Part shown: piece by piece, positions 44,886 through 52,950 of the stretch
How the letters are laid out: each line of letters opens with the position of its first letter
Position numbering within the stretch: position 1 is the first letter of the stretch
Notes under the pieces: generated by a model
Databases searched by the model: none
The model's input: only the letters and a program-made list of their open reading frames with translations
Told to the model about the DNA's origin: nothing
Assembly (NCBI GenBank): GCA_020634435.1
Contig: JACKBS010000009.1
Span: forward strand, 372,001 to 436,000
Length of the DNA stretch: 64,000 nucleotides
Direction of reading: 5' to 3'
Source of the DNA: Ardenticatenaceae bacterium
GTDB taxonomy: Bacteria; Chloroflexota; Anaerolineae; Promineifilales; Promineifilaceae
Made by a program: the position numbers and the translations under genes

Positions 44886-45374
44886 GAGAACCTCCTTGGA
44901 ATTGTTGCCTGGTTTCTAATAACGACCTAAACGGCCGTTGCCAGCCAGAGTAAACCGTTCGTCCTTTTTTGACCATAAGGCGAAATTTATTTGGTTTTGA
45001 CTTGATGAACTGATTTCCTGCGGCTACGCCAGCCTGGATATGCCAGCGTGGAATTCTGTTTCGTGTTGTTGTCAATCCAGTATGTGGCAAAAGCCAGGAG
45101 AATAATCAGCGACGCACTCCATTTTGGCTCTTACCGAAGCAAATCACAACTCAGTAGGATTTTAGGGAATGGGAAATTTGTTTGTGATTTGCCAACGGCC
45201 GTAATTATAGCAAAAATCAGATTCTTTTTTTGGCCAAACGTAATGCATACGATAAACAAAACTCACGAACAGGCATAAGCGTGCCTTATAGAGGTGTTTG
45301 GCCTAAATCTGCGGATTGTGGTTAAGGATTAAACCTGCTTTGTCACTATTTTGCGTTTCCCGTAAACTAGACTC
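44886..45374. other. 489-bp divergent region between pckA and coaBC
   Basis: This region holds the pckA leader (left) and the coaBC promoter (45340-45368, right). Two ACGGCCGT copies occur, at about 44931 and 45196. A 76-residue frame at 45048-45278 has no ribosome-binding site or recognisable family and is not called. No RNA gene was recognised. Confidence 0.5.
45340..45368 (+). promoter_or_regulatory. coaBC promoter, leaderless
   Basis: TTGTCA (45340-45345) and TAAACT (45363-45368) are spaced by exactly 17 nt. The -10 box ends 6 nt before the ATG at 45375, so transcription should start on or next to the start codon. There is no Shine-Dalgarno sequence. Confidence 0.7.
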
Positions 45375-46601
45375 ATGAGCAAAATTAGCCTGTTAGACGG
45401 AAAAAGAGTCGTATTGGGTGTGACCGGTTCAATTGCCTGCTACAAAGCAGTTGATCTGGCCTCAAAGTTGACGCAAGCTGGGGCCTTGGTCGATGTCATT
45501 CTTACCGAAGGTGCGCAAAAGTTTGTCACCCCGCTCACGTTTCGCTCGGTGACGGGACGGCCGTCTTACACCGACATGTGGAGTACGGAACAGCACGTGC
45601 AGCACGTGGGCCTGGGCGAATCGGCCGACCTGTTGGTGATTGCCCCAGCGACAGCCCACACGCTGGCCAAAATGGCGCACGGTCTGGCCGATAATTTGCT
45701 CACGGTAACGGCCCTGGCGGCACGCTGCCCCATCCTGGTGGCCCCGGCAATGGACGGCGGCATGTATGACCATCCGGCCACGCAGGCCAACCTGGCCACG
45801 CTGCGTGAGCGCGGCGTGCTGTTTGCCGGGCCAGCCGAAGGGCGCATGGCGTCTGGCCTGACCGGCCTGGGACGCATGGTGGAACCGGCCGATTTGCTCG
45901 GCTATATTCGCCAGGTGATGGCTCAGCATGGTCCGCTGGCGGGGCGTAAGGTGGTGGTTTCCACTGGCCCCACGCGGGAGCCGATGGACCCGGTGCGCTT
46001 TATCAGCAACCGTTCCACGGGCAAACAGGGGCTGGCCGTCGCGCAAGCCGCGCTGGATGCGGGCGCAGACGTGACGGTGGTGCATGGCCCTGTTTTTGAG
46101 CCGATTCCCTTTGGAGCAACGGCCGTTTCGGTGCAAACCACCGAGGAAATGGGCAATGCTGTGCTCGATGCGGCCAAAGCGGCCGACGCCTTGTTTATGG
46201 TGGCGGCCGTAGCTGATTTTCGCCCCAATACCCAATCGGACAAGAAAATCAAAAAGACCGACGAGCAGTGGGGATTGGCGATTGGTCTGGAAGTGACGCT
46301 GGATATTTTAACGGCCGTTAAAGCCCAACGGGATAAAAGTGGTTTCCCGCGCGTGGTGTTGGGATTTGCTGCTGAGACGCACAACGCCTTTGAATACGGC
46401 CGTGACAAGCTGCTGCGCAAAGGGCTCAACTTCATTGCCGTCAACGATGTGATGGACACCGGCGCAGGCTTTGAAGTGGACACTAACAAAGTGCTGCTGC
46501 TAAGTTCCGCCGGGGTGGTGGAAGAGATACCGCTGCAAAGCAAAACGGCCGTTGCTGAGCGGCTGGTGCATCATGTGGCTAAGAGTTTGAACGGAAATTG
46601 A
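45375..46601 (+). CDS. coaBC: Bifunctional phosphopantothenoylcysteine decarboxylase/phosphopantothenate-cysteine ligase
   Basis: This 408-residue CoA biosynthesis enzyme joins cysteine to phosphopantothenate and then decarboxylates the product. The N-terminal flavoprotein (CoaC, about 1-185) shows GVTGSIACYKAVDLASKL, the active-site His in EQHVQHVGLGESADLLVIAPATAHTLAKMAHGLADNLL and the PAMDGGMYDHPA clamp. The C-terminal CoaB domain has VSTGPTREPMDPVRFISNRSTGKQG and the substrate motif KKIKKTDE. The length is normal. It seems to be transcribed as a leaderless mRNA and is followed by an inverted repeat. Confidence 0.96.
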   Translation: MSKISLLDGKRVVLGVTGSIACYKAVDLASKLTQAGALVDVILTEGAQKFVTPLTFRSVTGRPSYTDMWSTEQHVQHVGLGESADLLVIAPATAHTLAKMAHGLADNLLTVTALAARCPILVAPAMDGGMYDHPATQANLATLRERGVLFAGPAEGRMASGLTGLGRMVEPADLLGYIRQVMAQHGPLAGRKVVVSTGPTREPMDPVRFISNRSTGKQGLAVAQAALDAGADVTVVHGPVFEPIPFGATAVSVQTTEEMGNAVLDAAKAADALFMVAAVADFRPNTQSDKKIKKTDEQWGLAIGLEVTLDILTAVKAQRDKSGFPRVVLGFAAETHNAFEYGRDKLLRKGLNFIAVNDVMDTGAGFEVDTNKVLLLSSAGVVEEIPLQSKTAVAERLVHHVAKSLNGN

Positions 46602-46678
46602 GGAGCGTGGTGAAAAGTGATAAGTGAAAAGTAAAAAGTGCCGGGCCATTTCACTTATCACTTTTTACTTTTCACTCC
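46602..46678. repeat. Heptamer-array inverted repeat (GTGAAAA type)
   Basis: Left arm units GTGAAAA, GTGATAA, GTGAAAA, GTAAAAA, GTG run with an exact 7-nt period. The right arm (46649-46678) is TTTCACTTATCACTTTTTAC and onward, its reverse complement with few mismatches. The outermost pairing is AGGAG against CTCCT. Confidence 0.85.
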
Positions 46679-46698
46679 TGCTCTTGTAGGATCAAAGA

Positions 46699-47064
46699 AT
46701 GGATCGTGTACAGCTACGAGAAGATTTACTAACCGTGTTTAACCTGGAAGAGTTTCGGCTGCTGTGTCGGCGGTTGGGGTTGGAGTATGACCAGCTGCGC
46801 GGCCAAACGCCGCGCGACAAGGCTGGCCTGTTGATTGGCACGATGGAGCGAAACGGCCGTCTCCCTGAACTGGTGCAAGAAGTGGTGCGCGAACGGCCGC
46901 ATTTGGAAGAGACCTACAGCGCGTACGTGGCTATCGAAACGGCCGCCCCGGATGATCCGCTGAGCTGGCTGGATCGGCTGGCCAAGGGCGAAGGTCCGGC
47001 CATCGAAGAGCCGCCCACCATGCGCTGGAACACTGAAATCATAGAGGACGATGAAGATGAGTAA
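46699..47064 (+). CDS. Effector-associated-domain (EAD7-like) protein
   Basis: This 121-residue protein starts with a helical domain, residues 1-70: LREDLLTVFNLEEFRLLCRR, LGLEYDQLRGQT and RDKAGLLIGTMERNGRLPEL. The pattern matches the death-fold-like effector-associated domains of bacterial conflict systems. In those, F-x-x-x-E-[LF]-R-x-L-C is followed by a short L-x-G loop and an R-x-G-R-[LI]-x-[ED]-L-V end. The C-terminal 45 residues are acidic and Pro-rich and look disordered. These domains usually sit on larger proteins or beside an effector; here it is alone. It overlaps the DUF423 gene by 14 bp. Its binding partner must carry a matching domain elsewhere. Confidence 0.72.
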   Translation: MDRVQLREDLLTVFNLEEFRLLCRRLGLEYDQLRGQTPRDKAGLLIGTMERNGRLPELVQEVVRERPHLEETYSAYVAIETAAPDDPLSWLDRLAKGEGPAIEEPPTMRWNTEIIEDDEDE

Positions 47065-47431
47065 GTTATTTGTTATTTTGGGCGCTGTGTTCATGATGAT
47101 TGGCGTTGGTGCAGGGGCATTTGGTGCTCACGGCTTAAAACCGTATTTTGAACGTTTCCCCGATTTGGCGGCGACGTATGAAACGGCCGTACGCTACCAC
47201 GTGTATCATGCGCTTGGCCTGTTTGCCGCTGCCTGGCTGGCCGACAAATACCCGGTGAGCCTCACTACCTGGGGCGGGTACTTACTTGTGGCGGGCATTG
47301 TGATTTTTTCTGGCAGCTTGTACTTGCTGGTTATGACCCGGCAAAACTGGTTGGGGGCCATCACACCTTTGGGCGGTGTTGCCTTCATCGCTGGCTGGGG
47401 CTGTCTGGCCTTGGCTGCCTGGCGCGCTTGA
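47051..47431 (+). CDS. DUF423 family membrane protein
   Basis: This 126-residue protein with about four transmembrane helices matches the DUF423/YwdK family: GAFGAHGLKPYF, TYETAVRYHVYHALGLFAAAWL, GIVIFSGSLYLL and ITPLGGVAFIAGW. Function is not known in any organism. The start is either 47051 (ATGAAGATG) or, more like the family, 47057. Both overlap the upstream gene's stop, and GAGG lies at 47044-47047. Translational coupling with the effector-associated-domain gene is suggested, but this may be incidental. Confidence 0.9.
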   Translation: MKMSKLFVILGAVFMMIGVGAGAFGAHGLKPYFERFPDLAATYETAVRYHVYHALGLFAAAWLADKYPVSLTTWGGYLLVAGIVIFSGSLYLLVMTRQNWLGAITPLGGVAFIAGWGCLALAAWRA

Positions 47432-47534
47432 GCTTCCCAAAAGTGGCGCAATGCTAAAACAGCAGGCTGCTCACCAACTGTATACCTGAAAATATGGACC
47501 TCAGAGACACTCGCTTTCAAAATAAGGAAGATAT

Positions 47535-47888
47535 ATGAACCCCTACGGTGTACCGGGCCTTTCCGTGCAGGAAGTGGCCCAGAAACAAAACGACCGCGAA
47601 GAATTTATTCTGCTAGATGTGCGCGAACCGTATGAATTGACCTACGCCAATTTGGGCAGTGATGTGCTGCTTGCACCCTTGAGCGAGCTGGCTCAGCAAG
47701 GGCCACAGGCGCTGCCCGAAGAAGTGCTGAACAAAGACGCTGAAATTGTGGTGATGTGCCATCACGGCAACCGCAGCGCTCAGGTCACCGCCTGGCTACG
47801 CCAACAGGGTTGGTCCAACGTCTACAACATGGATGGTGGCATTGATGCATATGCCGCTCTGGTCGATCCCACAATTGGGCGTTACTAA
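47535..47888 (+). CDS. Rhodanese-like domain protein
   Basis: This 117-residue single rhodanese domain has LLDVREPYELTYANLGSD at the N-terminal side and the active-site loop VMCHHGNRSAQVTAWL, with the catalytic Cys in C-H-H-G-N-R-S. Sulfur transfer or a persulfide carrier role in the cytoplasm is likely. The start follows AAGGAAG. The gene is followed by a structured leader and the HMG-CoA-lyase-like gene and appears unrelated to them. Confidence 0.93.
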   Translation: MNPYGVPGLSVQEVAQKQNDREEFILLDVREPYELTYANLGSDVLLAPLSELAQQGPQALPEEVLNKDAEIVVMCHHGNRSAQVTAWLRQQGWSNVYNMDGGIDAYAALVDPTIGRY

Positions 47889-47926
47889 TTTCTGAGTTCC
47901 CAATTTGGGCTAGTCGCCTGCCTCTT

Positions 47927-48034
47927 CTGTACTGCTGCTCATAAAACCAGGGGCGATGTATGGTAAAATCGCCGCAGAACCTTTCCCGCAGGTTGCCCCC
48001 CCACAACAACCTGCCAAGTCGAGCAGCAGTACAG
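47927..48034 (+). promoter_or_regulatory. Structured leader with extended -10 box before the lyase gene
   Basis: CTGTACTGCTGCTC (47927-47940) and GAGCAGCAGTACAG (48021-48034) are perfect 14-nt arms. Between them are the extended -10 box TGGTAAAAT (47961-47969) and smaller stems (GGCGAT/ATCGCC, AACCT/AGGTT). The right arm ends 7 nt before the ATG at 48042. Confidence 0.55.
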
Positions 48035-48041
48035 GTAAATC

Positions 48042-48968
48042 ATGTCAGACTCCCTAAAAATTTATGAGGTAGGTCCGCGCGATGGCTTGCAAAATGAAGC
48101 CAACCTCATTGATACAAATCAGAAAAAAGCGTTAGTTGAAGGACTGGTTGCCGCTGGATTGCACCACATCGAGCTTACCAGTTTTGTGCACCCCCAGGCG
48201 GTGCCGCAAATGGCTGACGCCGATGAGTTGATGACCTTTAGCCGCCAAAGCTGGCCGGAACGCGATTTCATTGGTCTGGTATTTAACCAGCGCGGCTATG
48301 ATCGGGCCTTGGCCGCGGGCTGCCGCTCGATGGCGTTTGGCGTGTCGGTAAGCGACACGTTTAGCCAGAAGAACACGCGCATGTCCTCCCAGCGGGCGTA
48401 CGACATTACCCGCGAATTGATGACCCAGGCGCGGCGCGATGGCATTTGGACGCGCATTTACGTGATGACCGCCTGGGTTTGTCCGTTCGAGGGCAACACG
48501 CCGCCGCAGCGCACGCTGGCCCTGGCGGAAAGTTTGTGGCAGATGGCCCCGGATGAATTGGCCATAGCCGATACCATTGGCCATGCCAATCCGCTGGATG
48601 TGGGGCATTTGATGGAACTGTTGGGCCGTCGTCTGGATATGAACAAGCTGGCCGTTCACCTGCACGATACGCAGGCGATGGGGCTGGCTAATGCCACCAC
48701 AGCGCTGCAAGCGGGCGTGCGCATTTTTGACAGCAGCGTAGGAGGGCTGGGCGGTTGCCCTTTTGCTCCCGGCGCGGCGGGCAACCTGGCCACCGAAGAT
48801 TTGGTGTTCCTGGCGTACAAAATGGGACTGGGCAGCGGTGTGGATTTTGCTCGCCTGTGGGATGTTGTTTATCAAATTGAGGCTTATGTAGGACGGCCGA
48901 TTGGTGGCCGGATTCGGCAGTGGTGGGAAAGCCAGTGCTTGCAGGAGCCTACCTTTACGTTTAGATAG
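48042..48968 (+). CDS. Hydroxymethylglutaryl-CoA lyase family protein
   Basis: This 308-residue DRE-TIM metallolyase most resembles HMG-CoA lyases: the start EVGPRDGLQNEA carries the catalytic Arg and Asp, ELTSFVHPQAVPQMADA follows, and the C-terminal signature is SVGGLGGCPFAPGAAGNLATEDLVF with the mobile-loop Cys. HMG-CoA to acetyl-CoA and acetoacetate, as in leucine breakdown, is the likely reaction. Related pathway enzymes are not adjacent, so another acyl-CoA substrate is possible. Its TAG stop shares the G with the GTG start of aat. Confidence 0.9.
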   Translation: MSDSLKIYEVGPRDGLQNEANLIDTNQKKALVEGLVAAGLHHIELTSFVHPQAVPQMADADELMTFSRQSWPERDFIGLVFNQRGYDRALAAGCRSMAFGVSVSDTFSQKNTRMSSQRAYDITRELMTQARRDGIWTRIYVMTAWVCPFEGNTPPQRTLALAESLWQMAPDELAIADTIGHANPLDVGHLMELLGRRLDMNKLAVHLHDTQAMGLANATTALQAGVRIFDSSVGGLGGCPFAPGAAGNLATEDLVFLAYKMGLGSGVDFARLWDVVYQIEAYVGRPIGGRIRQWWESQCLQEPTFTFR

Positions 48969-49558
48969 TGGACCATTACCTGACACCCCAAATGTTACTC
49001 TCGGCATACTGCCAGGGTGTGTTCCCGATGGCGCATGAAGACGGCCGTATCTACTGGTACGATCCTGACCCCAGAGCTATCATTCCTTTGGATCGTTTTC
49101 ATGTTTCCCGTTCGCTTGAACGCACCATTCGCCAGCAGCGCTTTGAGATACGGCTAAACACGGCATTTACGGCCGTTGTTCAAGCCTGTGCCGCTCCAGC
49201 TCCGGGCCGTGAAGAAACCTGGATCAACGATGACATCCTCCAGGCGTACACGCGGTTGCACCTGCTGGGATTTGCCCACAGCGTCGAGGCGTGGCAGGCG
49301 GATGAATTAGTGGGTGGGCTGTACGGCGTAGCCATTGGCGGCTTCTTCGCCGGGGAGAGCATGTTTAGTCATGTGCCCGACAGCAGCAAGGTGGCTCTAG
49401 CCTTTTTGGTGGCGCAGCTGCGGCAGCAGGAATTTCGCCTGCTGGATACCCAGTTTATGACGGAGCACTTGCGCCGCTTTGGGGCAGTCGAAATCCCAGC
49501 AGATGAGTATCGACGGCTGCTGAATCGGGCCATATTGACCCATACCGTGTTTGTTTGA
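48968..49558 (+). CDS. aat: Leucyl/phenylalanyl-tRNA-protein transferase
   Basis: This 196-residue enzyme adds Leu or Phe to proteins with N-terminal Lys or Arg, marking them for ClpAP/ClpS degradation (N-end rule). Family signatures include YCQGVFPMAHEDGRIYWYDPDPRAIIPLD, HSVEAWQADELVGGLYGVAIGGFFAGESMFSH and LLDTQFMTEHLRRFGA. It starts with GTG, one base overlapping the preceding stop. It is a little shorter than the E. coli enzyme but complete in the motifs. Confidence 0.94.
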   Translation: MDHYLTPQMLLSAYCQGVFPMAHEDGRIYWYDPDPRAIIPLDRFHVSRSLERTIRQQRFEIRLNTAFTAVVQACAAPAPGREETWINDDILQAYTRLHLLGFAHSVEAWQADELVGGLYGVAIGGFFAGESMFSHVPDSSKVALAFLVAQLRQQEFRLLDTQFMTEHLRRFGAVEIPADEYRRLLNRAILTHTVFV

Positions 49559-49600
49559 TGGGCGGGAAACGGCCGTTTAGTTTCATAAAGGAGGAGAAAA

Positions 49601-50581
49601 ATGGAAGGGAACCTGGATCCTAAAGATGTTCGAATGTTTAGCGGCCGTTCCAACCGACCGCTGGCGGGGAAAATTGCCGAGCATTTAGGCATTCCCCTGG
49701 ATGAAACCAAGTTTTCCAAATTTAGTAACGATAATTTATTTGTGCAGCTTGGCTCCAGCGTGCGTGGCCGTACGGTGTACATTGTGCAATCACTTACGCC
49801 GCCGGTAAGCGACCATCTGGTGGAGCTGCTGATGATGCTGGACATTGCCAAAAGCGCCGCGGCGCGGGAAATCCACGCCATCATCCCGTACTTTTCCTAC
49901 GCCCGCTCCGATAAAAAAGATGCCCCGCGTATTTCCATCACCGCCCGGCTGATTGCCGATTTGCTGCATACCTCTGGGGCCACGCACGTGATGACGATGA
50001 CGCTGCATTCGCCGCAGGTGCATGGCTTTTTTAGCATTCCGGCCGATCCGCTGACGGCGCGTATGACGTTGGAGCAATTTATCCGGCAACGGCCGTTAGA
50101 CCCTAATCGTGATGTGGTGGTAGCGCCAGACATGGGCCGTGCCAAACCAGCAGCCCGCTTTGCTGGTGGTTTGGGGCTGCCCATCGCCTCAGCCGACAAA
50201 ACCCGCGTCTCCGACACCGAGGTAAAGATTGGCGGCCTGATTGGGCGGCAGGTCAAAGGGTTTAAACACGCCTACGTGTACGATGACGAGATTGCCACCG
50301 CTGGTTCTGTGGTGGAGTTAAGCGAAGTGCTTGTAGAAAGTGGCATCGAGGAAATATCGCTGATTTGCACACACGGGCTGTTTTTAGGTCCTGCCGTGGA
50401 GCGCATCCGGTCAATCCCCCAAATTAGAGAGGTGATTACGACGGACACGGTGCAACAGCCCGCAGACCGCCCGCTGCCCAATCTGACGGTGCTTTCCGTG
50501 GGCAATGTGTTTGCCGAAGCCATCCGCCAAAACTACCTGCGCCGTTCCATTGGTGAGCTGTTTGAGGGCATGGAAATATGA
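49601..50581 (+). CDS. prs: Ribose-phosphate pyrophosphokinase
   Basis: This 326-residue enzyme makes PRPP from ribose 5-phosphate and ATP, feeding nucleotide, His and Trp synthesis. Visible motifs are the N-terminal FSGRSNRPLAGKIAEHLG, the catalytic flexible loop region PYFSYARSDKKDAPRISITARL, HSPQVHGFFSIPADPLTA, VVAPDMGRAKPAARFA and the PRPP-binding YDDEIATAGSVVELSEVL. The last differs slightly from the usual DDIIDTAGT. A strong Shine-Dalgarno AAAGGAGGAG precedes the ATG. It is followed by a heptamer-array inverted repeat. Confidence 0.95.
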   Translation: MEGNLDPKDVRMFSGRSNRPLAGKIAEHLGIPLDETKFSKFSNDNLFVQLGSSVRGRTVYIVQSLTPPVSDHLVELLMMLDIAKSAAAREIHAIIPYFSYARSDKKDAPRISITARLIADLLHTSGATHVMTMTLHSPQVHGFFSIPADPLTARMTLEQFIRQRPLDPNRDVVVAPDMGRAKPAARFAGGLGLPIASADKTRVSDTEVKIGGLIGRQVKGFKHAYVYDDEIATAGSVVELSEVLVESGIEEISLICTHGLFLGPAVERIRSIPQIREVITTDTVQQPADRPLPNLTVLSVGNVFAEAIRQNYLRRSIGELFEGMEI

Positions 50582-50589
50582 AATTGGGG

Positions 50590-50665
50590 GTTAGTGGCTG
50601 GTGGCTAGTTAGCAGCAGCTACCACCCCGTAACCACTAGCAACCAAAACTAACAACCAACCACTA
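50590..50665. repeat. Heptamer-array inverted repeat (TAGTGGC type)
   Basis: Left units TTAGTGG, CTGGTGG, CTAGTTA face right units CCACTAG, CAACCAA, AACTAAC, AACCAAC. The period is about 7 nt and the arms are only partly complementary. It lies between prs and the hydrolase gene. Confidence 0.75.
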
Positions 50666-50684
50666 TGACAATTGGAGAAAAAAG

Positions 50685-51500
50685 ATGAGTGAAGAACACG
50701 ACGAAGATTTTGTAATGGCTTTCCAGGATTCATGCGACCGGCCAACATTGTTGCTGATTCACGGCTTTCCGTTGAGCAGCCAGATGTGGACGCCGCAGCT
50801 GGAAGATTTGGGCGACTATGTACGCGTCATTGCCCCCGATTTGCGCGGTTTTGGTCAGTCAGACAGTGTGCCAGGGCCGTATACCATCACCCAACTGGCC
50901 GATGATTGTGCCGACTTACTGAACCATTTGAACGTGGCGACGCCGTTTGTGGTTTGTGGCCTGTCCATGGGCGGCTACATCGCCCTGGAGTTCTACCGTC
51001 GCTATCCAGAGCAGGTGGCCGGGCTGATTCTGGCCTCTACCCGCGCCGGAGCTGATTCTGAAGAAGGCAAGGCGGGGCGTGATAAAACGGCCGAATTAGC
51101 CAAAAACGAGGGAGCAACGGCCGTTTCGGCCAATATGCTGCCCAAAATGATGGCACCCAGTACTTACGAAGACGACGAAGAACTGGTGGAATTTGTGGAA
51201 GAGATCATGAGCGCCGCCTCGCTCAACGGAGTAGTCGGGGCGCTAGCCGCCATGCGCGACCGCATTGATTCTACACCGACTCTAGGCGACATTGATGCGC
51301 CTGTGCTCATCATTCACGGCGCCGATGACCAACTCATCCCACCTTCCGAGGCTGAGCTAATGTACAAAGCCATCCCCGATTCTGACCTGGTCATCATCCC
51401 CGATGCGGGCCATCTGCCCAACCTGGAGCAGCCCGATATCTTCAACGACGCCGTTATTGACTTCCTGGAAGAGTTGTTTGAAGAGGAAGAAGAGGATTAA
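50685..51500 (+). CDS. Alpha/beta-hydrolase
   Basis: This 271-residue cytoplasmic alpha/beta hydrolase has the nucleophile elbow CGLSMGGYIALEF, an oxyanion motif LIHGFPLSSQMW, the acid in LIIHGADDQLIPPSEA and the catalytic His in IPDAGHLPNLEQP. It is most like the esterase/lactonase subgroup (3-oxoadipate enol-lactonase-like). The C-terminus is a run of Glu (LFEEEEED). GGAG precedes the start. The substrate is unknown. Confidence 0.93.
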   Translation: MSEEHDEDFVMAFQDSCDRPTLLLIHGFPLSSQMWTPQLEDLGDYVRVIAPDLRGFGQSDSVPGPYTITQLADDCADLLNHLNVATPFVVCGLSMGGYIALEFYRRYPEQVAGLILASTRAGADSEEGKAGRDKTAELAKNEGATAVSANMLPKMMAPSTYEDDEELVEFVEEIMSAASLNGVVGALAAMRDRIDSTPTLGDIDAPVLIIHGADDQLIPPSEAELMYKAIPDSDLVIIPDAGHLPNLEQPDIFNDAVIDFLEELFEEEEED

Positions 51501-51550
51501 CCGCTTCATTTCCCCGGAAACTTCGGAGTTTCCGGGGAAAGATTAACCGC
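51495..51550. repeat. 14-bp-stem hairpin flanked by 10-bp direct repeats
   Basis: TTTCCCCGGAAACT (51509-51522) and AGTTTCCGGGGAAA (51527-51540) form a perfect stem with loop TCGG. GATTAACCGC stands directly before (51495-51504) and after (51541-51550). The first copy contains the stop codon of the hydrolase and the second that of the convergent M23 gene. It probably also terminates both genes. Confidence 0.8.
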
Positions 51551-52772
51551 ACGGCCGATTTAGCCCCGCCAAAATCCAGCAATCCATCCCCTGATCCAGC
51601 CACGCCTGTGCGTCTACCCAGATGCCGTCCACCAGCAAGTCCCAGTGCAGGTGGTTGCCCGTAGACAGTCCCGTCGTGCCCACTTCACCCACAATTTGGC
51701 CCGGTGTCACCACATCCCCCGGCGCTACGGTGATGCTGGACATGTGGTAAAAGCCGCTGTAAATGCCCAGCCCGTGGTCAATGATCACCGCGCCACCGCG
51801 CACGTACAAAACTTCGGCCACGACGACAGTGCCGCCAGCCGGGGCCAGCACCGGCGTGCCGCCGTACGCGGCAAAATCCACGCCTTCGTGGTAGGTGCGG
51901 TACGGTCCGCCATTGTAGGAACGTCGCGCCCCAAACGTGGAGCTGATTTCCAGAAAGCTGTTAATCGGCAGTTGAAACGGCGCATTCCACTGCGGTGGGC
52001 CGCTGTTTTGCTCCCAGATGGCAAACAGGCGGGCGCGCTCTTCATCAATGGATTGCTGATCAATTTGAGCGGCCGTTCCCGTGAGCGTGAGCTGCTGATA
52101 TTCCCAATCGGCGGGATCGCGGAACTGCCACGGCTGCCGCCAGGGTGGGGCGTCGCCGACCTGGATTTGCAGCACGGGCTGCTGCGTGCCAAAAAATGCC
52201 CCGGTGCCTGTAAGGCCCACCAGAAATTGCTCATTGGCAAAAACATCCATCTCGTTGCTGCCCAGAACGGCCGTTACGTCCCCCACCGCATCCATCTCCG
52301 CCCGAAAACCCACCGCCTGGCCCGGCGTGCCCACCACCTGCGACAGCTCCAGTCGGCTGAACCCCGCTGGTAAATCGCGGGGGATGCTGGTGGCGTCGGG
52401 CACTAAAATTGGGCGGTACAAGTTGGCGCGATAGGGTGATGCTCGGTTGTTGCGTATAGCCAATAGCCAGGGGGAGGTTTGTTGGGCAACGGCCGTTGCT
52501 AGCAAATTCCCCCCCGGTCGTCGCATCTGGCCGGATTGCTCCGTGGTGTTTTCCGGCAGCGCCAGCTCAGTGCCGATTGCCGGGAGCCGCTGCGGGTTCA
52601 TGTGCGAGTTCAGCTCATGCAAGGTGGCTTCTGGCACCTGGAAGCGCAGCGAGAGCGATGCCCAGCTATCACCGGGCTGGATGGTGATACGGCCGTTGCT
52701 CTGCGCCGCAGCCGGTTGTTGAATTTGGATGAGCAGAAGTAGCAGCACTAGCGGCAAAATCCATCGTTTCAT
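51543..52772 (-). CDS. Secreted LysM/M23 peptidoglycan endopeptidase
   Basis: This 409-residue protein has a signal peptide (about 1-23, ending AAAQ), a LysM-like domain (about 29-75, ITIQPGDSWASLSLRFQVPEATL), a central region (about 85-270) that resembles no family I know, and a C-terminal M23 domain. The zinc ligands are complete: H and D in YHEGVDFA and the HxH in NHLHWDLL. VIIDHGLGIYSGFYH is typical. It should cut peptidoglycan cross-links outside the cell, perhaps in growth or separation. The last residues have a disulfide-ready C...C pair. Confidence 0.93.
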   Translation of the reverse strand: MKRWILPLVLLLLLIQIQQPAAAQSNGRITIQPGDSWASLSLRFQVPEATLHELNSHMNPQRLPAIGTELALPENTTEQSGQMRRPGGNLLATAVAQQTSPWLLAIRNNRASPYRANLYRPILVPDATSIPRDLPAGFSRLELSQVVGTPGQAVGFRAEMDAVGDVTAVLGSNEMDVFANEQFLVGLTGTGAFFGTQQPVLQIQVGDAPPWRQPWQFRDPADWEYQQLTLTGTAAQIDQQSIDEERARLFAIWEQNSGPPQWNAPFQLPINSFLEISSTFGARRSYNGGPYRTYHEGVDFAAYGGTPVLAPAGGTVVVAEVLYVRGGAVIIDHGLGIYSGFYHMSSITVAPGDVVTPGQIVGEVGTTGLSTGNHLHWDLLVDGIWVDAQAWLDQGMDCWILAGLNRPCG

Positions 52773-52856
52773 ACGGGCATTTTACTCGTTGGCGCAGGTT
52801 TGGTACAGATGGCAAGCGATAAATTGTTTTTCAGCTCATCTCTGGAAAATTCCTGT

Positions 52857-52885
52857 TTGACATCAATGACGCGCTGTGTTATAAA
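52857..52885 (+). promoter_or_regulatory. Sigma70-type promoter upstream of folK
   Basis: TTGACA (52857-52862) and TATAAA (52880-52885) are separated by exactly 17 nt. Transcription should start near 52892, leaving a 59-nt leader before the folK ATG. Confidence 0.8.
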
Positions 52886-52950
52886 GTTTGCCATACACCG
52901 CAGCGCAACAATTTGTGAAGATTGTCTAATTGGTTTTAACAAAAGGCACC

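Noticed and set aside
45048..45278. 76-codon frame in the pckA-coaBC region
   Set aside because: No ribosome-binding site, no recognisable family, and it lies in a divergent promoter region.
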